A stretch of 64,000 nucleotides of DNA from Paraburkholderia panacisoli (GCF_008369935.1 NZ_VTUZ01000009.1:1-64000); one strand, 5' to 3'. Positions 26,982 to 37,146 are shown, counted from the stretch's first letter. The notes: a model not told the origin generated them from the sequence alone. Made by a program: numbers and translations.

Positions 26982-28334
26982 TCAGTAAACCGGATGCCCA
27001 TTGATCAGACTTGGTAGCCAGGTCGAGAACCACGGTGCGTAGGTCACAATGTTGATCGCACTGAAGATAGCCAGGTAATACGGCCACGCTACCTTGGTGG
27101 TCTCCCCGATCGATACATTGCCGATTGCGCAGCCGATGAACTGCACCGAGCCGATCGGCGGATGCACGAGACCCAATGCGCAGTTCAGCAGGATCATGAT
27201 GCCGAACTGCACCGGGCCCACGCCGTTATGCATCGCCATCGGCAGGAACAGCGGCGTGGTGATCAGGATGTGCGCCGCCATATCGACGAACGTGCCGAGG
27301 AAAATCTGGATCAGGTTGATGTACAGCAGCATCAGCCAGGGCAGCGCGGTCGCACCGTCGAGCATCCGTTCGATCGCGTCAGGAATATCCAGGTAGGCCA
27401 TCTGGAAGCGCAGCATGTTCGACACGCCGATCAGCAGCAGCACCACGCCGGTGGTCTTGGCCGCCTTCGACAGCGCGTGACTCAGCTTCTTCATCGTCAT
27501 CGAGCGATACACGACGATCGTCAGCGCCAGCGAATACGCGACGGCCACCGCGGCCGCTTCGGTCGCAGTGGCGATACCTCGCGCCACGCAGACCAGAATG
27601 ATCGCGATCACCATCAGGCCCGGCACCGCGCCGATGAACGTGCGGCACACCGCCATCCAGCCCGGGAAGCGCTGCAGTTCGGTCGACCCGTCGGGACGGC
27701 GCGGATAGCCGTACTTGACCGCTTGCCAGTAGGCGGCGATCAGCACGAGGCCCATCACCCACAGCACCGGCAGCAGACCGGAGAACAGCAGATCGCCGAT
27801 CGACACGCCGCTCATGTGCACGCCGTTCAGCGTGCCGGTGATGCCCTGCGCCGCGAACGCGTAGATGATCATGTTGGTCGAGGTGGGCATCAGCGCGCCC
27901 GCCAGCGACGAGTGGGTCGTGACGTTGACCGCATACGCGGCGCTGTAGCCTTCGCGCTTCATCAGCGGAATCACCACGCCGCCCATCGCGGACGTGTCCG
28001 CCGCCGGCGAACCCGACACGCCGCCGAACAGCGTGCACGCGACCACGTTGGCCATGCCGAGGCCGCCGCGGAAATGCCCGACCGTGGTCTGCGCGAAACG
28101 CAGGATGCGGTCCGCGATGCCACCGTGCAGCATCAGCTCGCCGGAGAAGACGAAGAACGGCACCGCGAGGAACGAGAACGCGTTCATGCCCGAGATCATC
28201 GACTGGAAGGCGGTTGCGGCCGGCAAGCCTTCATACAGATACGTCAGAACGCACGACAATCCCAGCGCAAATGAAACCGGAACCCCGAGAAGGAGGAGGA
28301 CAAGAAAACTGATGGCAAGGAGGGCTAGTTCCAT
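26982..28334 (-). CDS. dctM: TRAP transporter large permease (DctM)
   Basis: 450 residues, about 12 transmembrane segments, starting MELALLAISFLVLLLLGVPV as DctM proteins do. Conserved features include AVPFFVFSGELM, FGGVSGSPAADTSAMG and the C-terminal NCALGLVHPPIGSV. The start overlaps the end of dctQ by 10 bases, indicating translational coupling. It drives sodium- or proton-dependent uptake of an organic acid captured by a periplasmic DctP protein, but no dctP gene is present in the neighbourhood. A longer frame to 28550 is the shadow of dctQ. Confidence 0.92.
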   Translation of the reverse strand: MELALLAISFLVLLLLGVPVSFALGLSCVLTYLYEGLPAATAFQSMISGMNAFSFLAVPFFVFSGELMLHGGIADRILRFAQTTVGHFRGGLGMANVVACTLFGGVSGSPAADTSAMGGVVIPLMKREGYSAAYAVNVTTHSSLAGALMPTSTNMIIYAFAAQGITGTLNGVHMSGVSIGDLLFSGLLPVLWVMGLVLIAAYWQAVKYGYPRRPDGSTELQRFPGWMAVCRTFIGAVPGLMVIAIILVCVARGIATATEAAAVAVAYSLALTIVVYRSMTMKKLSHALSKAAKTTGVVLLLIGVSNMLRFQMAYLDIPDAIERMLDGATALPWLMLLYINLIQIFLGTFVDMAAHILITTPLFLPMAMHNGVGPVQFGIMILLNCALGLVHPPIGSVQFIGCAIGNVSIGETTKVAWPYYLAIFSAINIVTYAPWFSTWLPSLINGHPVY

Positions 28335-28837
28335 GATTGTTCTACTTTTGTTTCCGGGCGAGTTTGCTTCTTTGGGAAGAGCGCCAGCAGGTGCTCGAAG
28401 GAGAACATGGCGATGCAGACGCTGGCAATGACCGGGATGCAGTACCGCAATGCTTCGGGCAAGCCGAGAATCGGAATCCGGTCCTCTCGCGTGGTGATCG
28501 CCATCTCCAGGCAGCCGAAGAACACCGCCACGGCAAACGCGACCAGACACAGATGCTGAATCCCCGCCGCAATGACCTGGCCTTTCTCCGGCAAATTCTT
28601 GACGAGCGAGTCGAGACCGATATGACCGCCTTCGCGAACCTTCAGCGCGGCGCCGAACATGGCGATCACGATCACCAGCAGCAACGCGATGGGCTCCGCG
28701 AAATCCGGTGCGTCGCTGAAGACATAGCGCATCACGACGCTATAGATCACCAGCAGACAGAGCACGGCCAGACTTGTCGACGCCACGGCAGCCAGCACGC
28801 GAAAGAGAAAATCATTTGGGCGTTTCAGGAAACTCAT
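28325..28837 (-). CDS. dctQ: TRAP transporter small permease (DctQ)
   Basis: 170 residues with four transmembrane helices. VIYSVVMRYVFSDAPDFAEP and the GGHIGLDSLVKNLPEKG loop are typical DctQ features. The start at 28837 is preferred over 28846 because AAGGA lies 8 bases before it. It forms the membrane unit with DctM, whose gene overlaps its end. Confidence 0.9.
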   Translation of the reverse strand: MSFLKRPNDFLFRVLAAVASTSLAVLCLLVIYSVVMRYVFSDAPDFAEPIALLLVIVIAMFGAALKVREGGHIGLDSLVKNLPEKGQVIAAGIQHLCLVAFAVAVFFGCLEMAITTREDRIPILGLPEALRYCIPVIASVCIAMFSFEHLLALFPKKQTRPETKVEQSWN

Positions 28838-28909
28838 TGATCCCATCCTTGCTTACGAAAGACCTGTCGCTAATAATCAGAAATGTCCGGGCTCCGGAAT
28901 TCCTCCCGC

Positions 28910-29729
28910 CTATCGAATGGTTGCTTTAGTTCGAAGACTCTTAACAAATTTGTCGATTTGCTCCGCTTGCGCCTGCTGATACAACAATGGCTTCATCTCT
29001 TCAAAGGAAGGGACTTTCAAGGGACGAATGTCATCAAGTTTGATTATGTGGAAGCCATATCCCGATTTGATCGGCGTCTTCGTGTACTCACCCTTGTGAA
29101 GAGTGGAAAGCGCGTCGGCGAAAGGTTTGACGACCTTGCTGGAAGTAAGCCAGCCAAGCTCTCCCCCGTTGTATTTCGAACCTGGATCGACTGATTCCCG
29201 CGCGAGATCTTCGAATAGCGCCCCTTTGTTGAGCCGGGCGATGATGTCTTTAGCCTCCCCGTCGTCCTTCACCAGGATATGACGGACCTTATATTCGGTA
29301 TTTCCGCCCTTCGCTTTCATGTCGTTGTACATCGCCTTCAGCTGATCGTCACTCACTGGGTTCTTCTTGAGAATGTCCTGTATATACGCCCTGACGATCT
29401 CGACCGCCCAGGTCGCCTGCGCCTGAGCGAGTACCTTTTGCCTGGCTGCCTCGGCACGCGCTGCGACTTCCGGGTTCCGGTCGAAGCCGACCTTCTCCGC
29501 ATCCTGGAGGGAGGACCTCACGACGGATGAGTTCATCTCGAACGTGATCCCGCAACTGGGTCGAGTCGGAAATGCCTTGGGCTTGCGCCTGACCGAGATA
29601 GAGATCAGCGTCTGTCTGCGAGACCGGTTTGCCGTTTACCGTGACAAAAGCTTTATCCGCGGCGTTCGCAGTCGTGCAGGCGGTGACGCCAAGCAACAGC
29701 GCCAGTATCCATCGTGATAGTTCTTTCAT
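28910..29729 (-). pseudogene. Frameshifted PpiC-type peptidyl-prolyl isomerase (lipoprotein)
   Basis: The first frame (29729 down) encodes a lipoprotein-like signal MKELSRWILALLLGVTAC and a SurA/EpsD-like N-terminal region up to RDELIRREVL. The second frame (ends 28910) continues as LQDAEKVGFDRNPEVA, then a parvulin domain with YKVRHILVKDD and GYGFHIIKLDD. Joining the two needs removal of one base in the CTCCCTCC run near 29515 (plus-strand coordinates), so a single inserted C splits the gene. With the extra base only the truncated N-terminal part can be made. A sequencing error in the run is possible. Function would be folding of exported proteins. Confidence 0.82.
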
Positions 29730-29884
29730 TCGGACGATCGAAGACTCTGGTTAGACTGACTTTAGTGAATCACCTAAAGCGCAAATTGTGCAGCACTCGA
29801 AACTATCGTGAGAGGCCGAACTTGCGATTGCCTCGCAAGCACGAAACCATCACCACGTCTTTGAATCTCAATCTTTCTTTTCCC

Positions 29885-29922
29885 ACCGGCTCTGACCAGA
29901 CTATCGCCTGGTCAGAGCCGGT
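29885..29922. terminator. Strong 15-bp hairpin after the GH3 gene
   Basis: Perfect arms ACCGGCTCTGACCAG (29885-29899) and CTGGTCAGAGCCGGT (29908-29922) with an 8-base loop, 14 bases beyond the GH3 stop codon. No T-run follows on either strand. It probably ends the GH3 transcript or protects its 3' end. Confidence 0.6.
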
Positions 29923-29935
29923 TACCTACTCGAAG

Positions 29936-32344
29936 TTATTGCGTAATGGTCCCCGCGAGAGTAAGGCTGCGCGACGAGTTACCGACGTAGACCGAATACG
30001 AGCCCGCCGGATTCGTCCATTGCTGCGCATCCTTATTCCAGGTGCCGAGCGGATGATTCGGAGCATTCGGGTCGATGGTCATGGTGATCGTCTGCGAAGC
30101 ACCAGGATTCAGGCTAACCTTCTGGAATCCCACCAGGCGTTTAGGTGGCTCGCCCGCCGACGACGGCAGGGAAATATAGACCTGAGGAACTTCAGCGCCC
30201 GCCAATGCACCCGTATTTTTAACGACCGCGCTTACCGTGTAAGTACCGTTTGATCCAGACCTCACAGTCGGGTTGGTGATCGTAAATGTCGTGTACGAGA
30301 GACCGTAGCCAAACGGAAACGCCGGACTCTTACCCATTGCGTCGTACCAGCGATAGCCGATATTCAGTGCTTCACTGTAAGTGACAGTCGGGCTTCCATT
30401 GATCGTTACGCCGGGGTACTGGAATGGTGTGATCGAATCCATAAACCCCTGACCGGCCTGCGGGAAGGTCACCGGGAGCTTTCCTGACGGATTTGCGACA
30501 CCCCACAGCAGGTTCGCCACGATATGCCCATCTTCCTCGCCCGGGAACCACGCCTCGAGAATTGCGCCCGCAGCAGAAGTGCCGCCGGTCAGAATCGAGG
30601 GATCCAACGCTTCGGCCGCGCTGTCTTTAAGAACGAGTACCGTGTTGCTGTTGGCCGCAACGATAGTGCGCAACAAGGCCAGCGTATTGCTGTTCTTCGC
30701 GGTGCTGGTTGTGGTAAGTGTGTTCGACTTCGGTGCGTACCAGTCGAGGGTATTGAGGTATTTGCCCGGATCGAGCGTAAGACCGCTCGAATCCGTGAAG
30801 GTCGCCTGGTCAGCACCTTCCTCCGACATCGAGCCAGCCATGAAAATGACAGCGTCAGCGCTGGTGGCTGCCGACTGGACATCGGCAATTGACGCCGCTG
30901 CATTGTCGATCGTGCCAGTCGAATTGTTATCATCGACGAGAGCGAGGCGAACCTGGACGCCCGTGTTCCCGAGGTTGGAAAGCGTGTCCTTGATACCTTG
31001 CACCGGAGTGACCGTGTACAGACCCGCGACGTCGGAACTACCACCGCCCGAACCCATCGGGTTGCCGACGGAGCTTCCGCCTGCAACCGCTTGTCGTGCG
31101 TAGACCTGAGTGGTCTTCCCGACCACAAGGACGTTTCGCACGGTCTTTTTCAACGGCAGAACGCCGTTATTCTGCAGCAGCACGGCCGACTGTTCCCCAA
31201 CCTGCCTTGCAATCGCCCCGTCAGCTGTCGCATTAATGGCCGTCTGAGCAATCGGTCGATCAAAGATACCCGCACGGAACATCTGTGTGTATCGCCGAAG
31301 CAGAGCAGTATCGATATCGGAGGTCTGAATCTGCCCCGATGCCAGCGCCGCAGTCAGGTTCGCGGGCGACCAGTTCTGCGGAAGCGGCATTTCGTTATCC
31401 ATACCTGCCAGCAATGTCGGAGCAGTGCTATGCGCCGCAAAAAAGTCCGACTGCACATAGCCCTTAAAGCCCCATTGACCACGGAGTACGTCAGAGAGGA
31501 TGTGCTTCTGTTCGCACATCGAGAAGCCGTTCACCGCGTTGTACGAGCACATGACGGCGCCCACGCTGCCGGATTTCACCGCCATCTCGAACGGCAGCAT
31601 GTAGAGCTCGTGCAATGTGCGGTCGTCCACGCTCTCCTGAATCGTCATGCGGTTCGTTTCCTGCTCGTTGGCGACCAGATGCTTGGCCATCGCAATCATG
31701 CCGTGGGCCTGGACTGCCTGGGTCTCCGCAACCCCCATCGTCCCCGTGAGATAGGGATCCTCGCCCATGTATTCGAAGTTACGACCTCCCACCGGCAATC
31801 TTGCCAGGTTCAGGCCGGGTGCTTCGAAGACATGGAGGGCAAGGTTGCCGCCCTCGACGCCGACCACGTTACCAAACTGGGTTGCCACGGAAGGGTCGAA
31901 CGAGGCTGCCATCGCGATCGCCGACGGCAGGGCGGTTGCCTTGGCGGAACTCGAATCCGTGTAGGCCGCAAACCCCGTAGCTGAAGGAGAAACACAGTCA
32001 TTCTGGCCAATGCCGACGGGGCCGTTGGTGATCCGCAGAGTGGGGATCGCGTATTTGGACAACCCGAGGATGTGACGGGCACCATAGCATTGCGGCAACT
32101 CAGGAAGGATCCCCGGATTCGAACCAGTGAGTTGCTCCTCCTTATCGGCAAGCGTCATTGCAGGGACGAGCAATGCTGCGCGTGCCTCCGGAGAGAGTGA
32201 AGTGTTCATCCATGGCATGACGGGCGTATTCGACTTTGGCGGATTCGAAGCCGTATTCGAGTCAGTACTCCCGCCACATGCGGCCAAAAAGAACACTAAG
32301 CTTGCAGCCGCTGCTGTTCGCGTCTCCACGATTCTTATAGACAT
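29936..32344 (-). CDS. Glycoside hydrolase family 3 lipoprotein (beta-glucosidase-like)
   Basis: 802 residues from the ATG at 32344, with GAGGAAAG upstream. A lipobox (FFLAACGG) makes it a lipoprotein. The GH3 N-terminal domain contains LKSGSVGAVMCSYNAVNG-like and GFKGYVQSDFFAAHS segments; the Asp of QSDFF is the expected nucleophile. The C-terminal part has the GH3-C domain (MAGSMSEEGADQATF), the PFGYGLSYTTF motif and a fibronectin-III-like end (GAEVPQVYISLPSS). Expected to release beta-linked glucose or xylose from oligosaccharides in the periplasm or at the surface. It stands alone. Confidence 0.9.
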   Translation of the reverse strand: MSIRIVETRTAAAASLVFFLAACGGSTDSNTASNPPKSNTPVMPWMNTSLSPEARAALLVPAMTLADKEEQLTGSNPGILPELPQCYGARHILGLSKYAIPTLRITNGPVGIGQNDCVSPSATGFAAYTDSSSAKATALPSAIAMAASFDPSVATQFGNVVGVEGGNLALHVFEAPGLNLARLPVGGRNFEYMGEDPYLTGTMGVAETQAVQAHGMIAMAKHLVANEQETNRMTIQESVDDRTLHELYMLPFEMAVKSGSVGAVMCSYNAVNGFSMCEQKHILSDVLRGQWGFKGYVQSDFFAAHSTAPTLLAGMDNEMPLPQNWSPANLTAALASGQIQTSDIDTALLRRYTQMFRAGIFDRPIAQTAINATADGAIARQVGEQSAVLLQNNGVLPLKKTVRNVLVVGKTTQVYARQAVAGGSSVGNPMGSGGGSSDVAGLYTVTPVQGIKDTLSNLGNTGVQVRLALVDDNNSTGTIDNAAASIADVQSAATSADAVIFMAGSMSEEGADQATFTDSSGLTLDPGKYLNTLDWYAPKSNTLTTTSTAKNSNTLALLRTIVAANSNTVLVLKDSAAEALDPSILTGGTSAAGAILEAWFPGEEDGHIVANLLWGVANPSGKLPVTFPQAGQGFMDSITPFQYPGVTINGSPTVTYSEALNIGYRWYDAMGKSPAFPFGYGLSYTTFTITNPTVRSGSNGTYTVSAVVKNTGALAGAEVPQVYISLPSSAGEPPKRLVGFQKVSLNPGASQTITMTIDPNAPNHPLGTWNKDAQQWTNPAGSYSVYVGNSSRSLTLAGTITQ

Positions 32345-32989
32345 GGTCTCTTTCCTCAGTTGTTGTGTGTACAAGAGCGAAATACTGTTCAACCGTTCTT
32401 ATTTTTCGTACTGCGTATTTCTATCGTTTCGAGGTTCCGCGCGTTGACCACCCAAGTGCTGCATCAAGTGTCCGAGGCGCGCGAGATGACCTCGGAGCCC
32501 GGCGGCTTCCGACTCTTATTTCCAGGCTCTCGCGCGACGTCGGCAACTGGCACGACGAATCTAAGTCTCTGCGTTCCAAGGTAGGTGCATCGTAGATTAA
32601 TATTTGTCATCAGACGACTAGGGTTTACTATGCATCAATTAAATCAATCACTTAGATTAGATCACAGACGTCTGATAAGCTTGCCGGCGGCGCGACGCAC
32701 TTCTGTCGCACAGCCTTGGCCGCACCCGAAGGTCTTTCGTGACAAGCATGAACAGCAGGCATTGCCGAGTGCGGGGCAGCTGGCATGGCAGGCCGGAAGG
32801 CCGCTGTGCGCCTGAAAGAGGTCGTCGAGCTGATGAAGCAGCGTTTGGGCGCAGAGGGGCGAAGAACGCATCCGGTGAAGTCAGATGCGGGCGTGTGCCA
32901 TTGCCCTTGGCGAATGACCGGTCTCCAGTGGCGGATTCAACCGGTGGATGCAACACACAAAGAATGCACAAGCAGTGCGAGTGTTGCAG
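32345..32989. other. GH3 upstream region and scar DNA
   Basis: About 645 bases. The AT-rich part near 32360-32450 and 32590-32680 probably carries the GH3 promoter. The rest has short frames with no recognised family and runs into an IS30-like remnant. Confidence 0.45.
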
Positions 32990-33280
32990 ATGAAACAGCG
33001 ACGCCGAATTTATGACAGCGAGACGCAAAAAGCGCTGATGTGCGAACGCTGGTAGAAGGCCGAATCCCTCCACCATGTCGCTCGGCTTTTTAATCTAAAC
33101 GAGTCGTGTACAACGGAATCCGGCCGGCACGGCGACATCGCTCGCGGCTGGCACTAACATTGGCCTGGCGCGAGGAGATATTGAGGGGCGCTCGTTGCTG
33201 GATATTCGATCCAGTCGATAGCCAGGAGACTCTTACCGGCCCCGCCACCATCTGCCGTGAGGCCAAACGTAACAGCGCGG
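32990..33280 (+). pseudogene. IS30-type transposase remnant
   Basis: From ATG 32990, MKQRRRIYDSETQKALMCERW resembles the N-terminus of IS30-family transposases. It is stopped by an in-frame TAG at 33053, then continues as KAESLHHVARLFN. In other frames similarity goes on: YNGIRPARRHRSRLALTLAW and REEILRG, then a region rich in DNA-binding-domain residues ending PPSAVRPNVTAR-like. Only the N-terminal HTH portion is present, with a stop and at least one frameshift; the catalytic DDE core is absent. The family call rests on recalled similarity. Confidence 0.6.
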
Positions 33281-33436
33281 CGTCTCCTGCTTCAGAATGC
33301 TGTCCTGATGATAGTTGGCAGGAGGAAGGACCGCCATTACATAAAGCTGGAATGCGTCCCGTGTTCGCCGATGATCCTGGCTTTGACTACGACGCCGGAA
33401 AGTTGTCGACCAACCTGACGCGCAAAGGAGTTTCGA

Positions 33437-33541
33437 ATGAAAATTGAAAAAGTCCTGTACCGTGCTCATGCACACGTCGCCGGCGGGCGCGATGGACGTG
33501 CGACGGTTCCCGAGCGCAACGCGCGGTTGCGCGAACGCTAG
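33437..33541 (+). pseudogene. 5' remnant of an OsmC/Ohr-family gene
   Basis: A 34-residue frame with an excellent ribosome-binding site (AAAGGAG, 6 bases before ATG). MKIEKVLYRAHAHVAGGRDG followed by RATVPE matches the conserved start of Ohr/OsmC peroxiredoxins (normally about 140 aa). Homology ends after about 28 residues and the frame stops at 33541, two bases into the opposing OmpW stop codon. The catalytic Cys region is missing, so the gene was cut by a rearrangement. Confidence 0.75.
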
Positions 33542-34293
33542 AACCGGTACCCAATCCCGACAAACATGATCCACGGGTTCGCCGTGATGTGCGTCTTGTT
33601 GGTCAGCACGGGCTGACCGTTGGCGGCAATGGCCGAAACTGTCGCATTCGTCTTGAGGGGCAGATAGGTCACAGATGCGGTTGCATACCAGTTCTTGCTG
33701 ATGTTATAGGAAGCCCCGGCATTGAACGCCGGATTCCATGACGGACTCAGCGAAGCCTTGGCCTGACCGCCCGGTCCCGCGACCTGCTGCAACGCTGAGC
33801 TGAAAGTCGGATTGAGTTCAGTATGCGAATACCATGTGTAATTGACACCGATACCGACAAAGGGACGCAGCCGTGTCTGCGCCGCGCCGAAGTAGTACTT
33901 GAGGAAGAGAATGGGTGGCCACGCTCTGGTGCTGGCGAGGGGTTGCAGACTGCCGAAGTCGAGCGTCGGCCCCTTTGGACCGAACGGAGCCGCCGTCCCC
34001 TGCGCGTAGAGTTTGAGCTTGGGTGGCACACCCGTAGCCAGGTCCAGCGCGATATTGTCCGTGATGAAATACGTGAATGCGAGTTCAGCGGTGAACGTAT
34101 TGTGTATCTGACCACCGGTTGTTGGCGACGTAAAGGTGCCTGCCGCCGAAGTACTCTGTAGCGCCGTCGCAGACGACGGACCAAAGTCCATCCAGGTACC
34201 TCCCGCACTCGTTATCAGACTCCCCGCGCTTTGCGCCATCGCGCCATGACATATCAGACCCGCTATCAGCGCGAGGTACGCAATCCGTTTCAT
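33538..34293 (-). CDS. OmpW/AlkL-family outer-membrane protein
   Basis: 251 residues from the ATG at 34293 (GGAGG 5 bases upstream). A signal peptide (LIAGLICHGAMAQSAGS) is followed by an eight-stranded barrel pattern: LAFTYFITDNIALDLATGVP, ILFLKYYFGAAQTRLRPFVGI-like (split here as ILFLKYYFG and RLRPFVGIGVNYTWYSH), and a terminal aromatic residue, GIGYRF. OmpW members include AlkL, which lets alkanes and fatty acids into the cell. It is the last gene of the beta-oxidation operon, which supports a hydrophobic-substrate import role. Confidence 0.88.
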   Translation of the reverse strand: MKRIAYLALIAGLICHGAMAQSAGSLITSAGGTWMDFGPSSATALQSTSAAGTFTSPTTGGQIHNTFTAELAFTYFITDNIALDLATGVPPKLKLYAQGTAAPFGPKGPTLDFGSLQPLASTRAWPPILFLKYYFGAAQTRLRPFVGIGVNYTWYSHTELNPTFSSALQQVAGPGGQAKASLSPSWNPAFNAGASYNISKNWYATASVTYLPLKTNATVSAIAANGQPVLTNKTHITANPWIMFVGIGYRF

Positions 34294-34331
34294 TCTCTCC
34301 TCCACTATTTTATTAGTTATCCAAAATGACC

Positions 34332-34368
34332 GGTAAAATCGTTTAACCGGTCATTGGCATTTCTTCCA
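34332..34368 (-). terminator. Hairpin between acyl-CoA dehydrogenase and ompW
   Basis: On the minus strand AATGACCGGT and ACCGGTCATT pair around an 11-base loop, followed by TTGG. It could attenuate rather than fully stop transcription into the ompW-like gene. Confidence 0.5.
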
Positions 34369-34379
34369 GCACGTTCGAT

Positions 34380-36170
34380 TCAGAACTGCTCGATCGGAAT
34401 GTCGATTGCGCCGGATGCGCCGAGCAGGATCGCCTTTTGAAGAGCGTGAGCTTTTGGCAAGATTTTTTCCGCATAGAATCGCGCGGTGGCAAGCTTCGAG
34501 CGGTGAAATTCCTGATCTTCACCCGCTGCATCCTGTTTCGACGCGACCAGCGCAGCGCGCGCCATCTGCCATCCGCCGCAGACATATCCCGTCATCATCA
34601 GATAATCGACGGAGCTCGCCAGGGCTTCATCAATGTCTGTCGTCAACACGCGCAACATCCACTCCGTGGCGTCTTCAAGCGCCTGCACACTTGCCGCGAA
34701 AGCCGTGCAGATCGGCGCGAGCCGAGCGTCCGCGCTTTGCTCGAGTTGCAGCGCGACGCTGCGCATCTCCACAACCAGTTTGGACATCGCCGCTCCGCCA
34801 TCCGACGCGAGCTTGCGTGCCACCAGGTCGGCCGCCTGAATGCCCGTCGTGCCCTCGTAGATCGTCGCGATGCGTGCATCGCGGAGAAACTGGCACGCGC
34901 CCGTTTCTTCGATGTAGCCCATCCCGCCATGCACCTGCACACCCAGCGATGCGATCTCGACGCCCAGTTCGGTACACCATCCCTTCAGCACCGGGATCAA
35001 CAGGTCGACACGCGCCTGGTGGCGCGCACGTTCACTGTCGTCCGGGTGCCTGTGCGTGCGATCCATGTCGGCCGCCATGACGTAGGCAAACGCGCGCATC
35101 GCTTCGATCTGGGACTTCATCGTCAGCAACATGCGGCGGACATCCGGGTGATGAATGATCGCCACCGCCTGGGCCGAGCGGCTTGCCGCGAGGCGTCCCT
35201 GCACACGCTCCTTCGCATACTCACGGGCTTGCTGGTACGCGCGCTCCGCCATCGCGAGCCCCTGGATACCCACCTTCTGGCGCGCTTCGTTCATCATCGT
35301 GAACATGTGCGCGAGGCCTTTGTTTTCGTGTCCGACGAGATAACCGATCGCGCCATCCTTGTCGCCAAAGCTCATCACACAGGTTGGACTCGCATGGATA
35401 CCCAGCTTGTGCTCGAGGGATACGCAGTGGACATCGTTGCGCTGTCCCGGCGAGCCGTCAGCGTTCAGCAGGAACTTGGGCACGAGGAACAGCGAAATCC
35501 CACGCACGCCTTCGGGCGCATCGGGCGTTCGAGCGAGGACGAGATGAATCACGTTGTCCGTCATATCGTGGTCGCCCCACGTGATGAAGATTTTCTGGCC
35601 GTAAAGGCGGTAGTGATTGCCCTCCGGCACGGCCTTCGTGCGCACCGCGGCGAGATCCGATCCCGCTTGCGGTTCGGTCAGATTCATCGTGCCTGTCCAC
35701 GTGCCGCTGATGAGATTAGGCAAGTAGCGTTGCTTGAGATCCCCCGAGCCATGCTGCCGCAATGCCTCGGTGGCGCCGGCCGTCAAGAGCGGGCACAGCG
35801 CGAACGCCATATTGGAGGAATTCCACATCTCCACGGCCGCCGCGTGCAGCAGTTCGGGCAGACCCTGGCCGCCGAACTCGGGATCGCCACTGAGGCCGCT
35901 CCACCCTCCCGCGGAAAATTGCCGGTACGCTTGTGCAAAACCGTCCGCGGCAACGACGCCGTCCTGCGTCAGACGCGCGCCCTGCTCATCGCCTGTCCTG
36001 TTGAGCGGCGCAAGCACTTCTGCCGCGAGCCTGGCGGCTTCTTCGAGTACTGCGTCAGCCAGTTCCGGTGTGGCCTCCTCCAGGCCCGGCAACGAAGACA
36101 ACGCGCCGAGATCGGCCAGTTCCGTCATCGCGAAGCGCATGTCGCGCAGCGGTGCAATATAGGTGCTCAT
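34380..36170 (-). CDS. Acyl-CoA dehydrogenase, 596-aa (DmdC/FadE-like) type
   Basis: 596 residues from the ATG at 36170, the length of the larger acyl-CoA dehydrogenases with an extra C-terminal domain. Key segments: [17 protein letters not shown], the [19 protein letters not shown] flavin region, the [20 protein letters not shown] helix and the catalytic base region [20 protein letters not shown]. It oxidises an acyl-CoA to the enoyl-CoA with FAD and passes electrons to ETF, whose two genes lie immediately upstream in the same operon. The exact chain length is not defined by sequence. Confidence 0.92.
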   Translation of the reverse strand: MSTYIAPLRDMRFAMTELADLGALSSLPGLEEATPELADAVLEEAARLAAEVLAPLNRTGDEQGARLTQDGVVAADGFAQAYRQFSAGGWSGLSGDPEFGGQGLPELLHAAAVEMWNSSNMAFALCPLLTAGATEALRQHGSGDLKQRYLPNLISGTWTGTMNLTEPQAGSDLAAVRTKAVPEGNHYRLYGQKIFITWGDHDMTDNVIHLVLARTPDAPEGVRGISLFLVPKFLLNADGSPGQRNDVHCVSLEHKLGIHASPTCVMSFGDKDGAIGYLVGHENKGLAHMFTMMNEARQKVGIQGLAMAERAYQQAREYAKERVQGRLAASRSAQAVAIIHHPDVRRMLLTMKSQIEAMRAFAYVMAADMDRTHRHPDDSERARHQARVDLLIPVLKGWCTELGVEIASLGVQVHGGMGYIEETGACQFLRDARIATIYEGTTGIQAADLVARKLASDGGAAMSKLVVEMRSVALQLEQSADARLAPICTAFAASVQALEDATEWMLRVLTTDIDEALASSVDYLMMTGYVCGGWQMARAALVASKQDAAGEDQEFHRSKLATARFYAEKILPKAHALQKAILLGASGAIDIPIEQF

Positions 36171-36183
36171 GGTTTGTCCCGAA

Positions 36184-37131
36184 TCAGTTCTGTTGCAGTT
36201 TGTCCAGTTCGCCGGACAATTCCGGCAACACCTTGAAGAGGTCTCCCACGATCCAGTAGTCGGCGACCTGGAAGATCGGCGCCTCTTCGTCCTTGTTGAT
36301 GGCAACAATCACCTTCGAGTCCTTCATCCCGGCCAGATGCTGGATCGCGCCGGAAATGCCCACGGCGATATACAACTGTGGCGCGATCACCTTGCCGGTC
36401 TGGCCGACCTGATAGTCATTCGGTGCGAACCCGGCGTCCACCGCCGCACGTGACGCGCCGACGGCTGCGCCGAGCTTGTCGGCAATGCCGTCCAGCAGCG
36501 CGAAGTTCTCGCCGGAACCCATGCCCCGGCCGCCTGAAATCACCCGTTGCGCGGACATCAGGTCCGGACGCTCCGAGCGCGTCAGTTGCTGGCTCACGAA
36601 GCGCGAACCTTGCACTTCAGGAGCGGGCGCCAAGGCTTCGATCGCGGCGGCCCCGCCTTCAGCCGGCGCCGCCGCAAAGGCTGTCGTTCGAACGGTGATG
36701 ACCTTGATGGCGTCCGCGCTTCGCACCGTCGCGAGCACATTGCCCGCATAGATGGGGCGCACAAACGTATCGGAGGACTCGACGGCAACGATCTCCGAGA
36801 TCTGCGCGACATCGAGCAGCGCGGCCACGCGCGGCATCACGTTCTTCGCGGTCGTGGTGGCCGGCGCCACGATGTGGCTGTATTGCCCGGCAACTGTCAC
36901 GATGAGTGCGGCGAGGTTCTCGGCCAACGCGTGACCGTAGTGCGCGGCATCGACAGCAAGCACGCGGGTCACGCCGGCAACACGGGCCGCCTGCTCGGCC
37001 ACCTTGGCGCATTGCGCTCCGGCCACGAGAACATGAATGTCGTCGCCAATCCGCGCGGCGGCCGTGACGGCGTTCAGCGTGGCTGTCCTGAGCGCCTGAT
37101 TGTCGTGCTCTGCAATAACGAGTACGGGCAT
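36184..37131 (-). CDS. etfA: Electron transfer flavoprotein alpha subunit
   Basis: 315 residues. The N-terminal [20 protein letters not shown] and the C-terminal FAD-binding signature [20 protein letters not shown], followed by [19 protein letters not shown], are diagnostic. It forms a heterodimer with EtfB and carries electrons from acyl-CoA dehydrogenases to ETF-quinone oxidoreductase. Situated 15 bases downstream of etfB and 13 upstream of an acyl-CoA dehydrogenase gene. Confidence 0.96.
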   Translation of the reverse strand: MPVLVIAEHDNQALRTATLNAVTAAARIGDDIHVLVAGAQCAKVAEQAARVAGVTRVLAVDAAHYGHALAENLAALIVTVAGQYSHIVAPATTTAKNVMPRVAALLDVAQISEIVAVESSDTFVRPIYAGNVLATVRSADAIKVITVRTTAFAAAPAEGGAAAIEALAPAPEVQGSRFVSQQLTRSERPDLMSAQRVISGGRGMGSGENFALLDGIADKLGAAVGASRAAVDAGFAPNDYQVGQTGKVIAPQLYIAVGISGAIQHLAGMKDSKVIVAINKDEEAPIFQVADYWIVGDLFKVLPELSGELDKLQQN

Positions 37132-37146
37132 TTCTTTCCCCTTCGA

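Noticed and set aside
27162..28274. 370-codon plus-strand frame opposite dctM
   Set aside because: Composed of His/Arg/Gln-rich repeats of antisense codons; dctM is certain.
34437..36236. 599-codon plus-strand frame opposite the acyl-CoA dehydrogenase
   Set aside because: Same artefact: high Arg/His content, no recognisable domain, real gene on the other strand.
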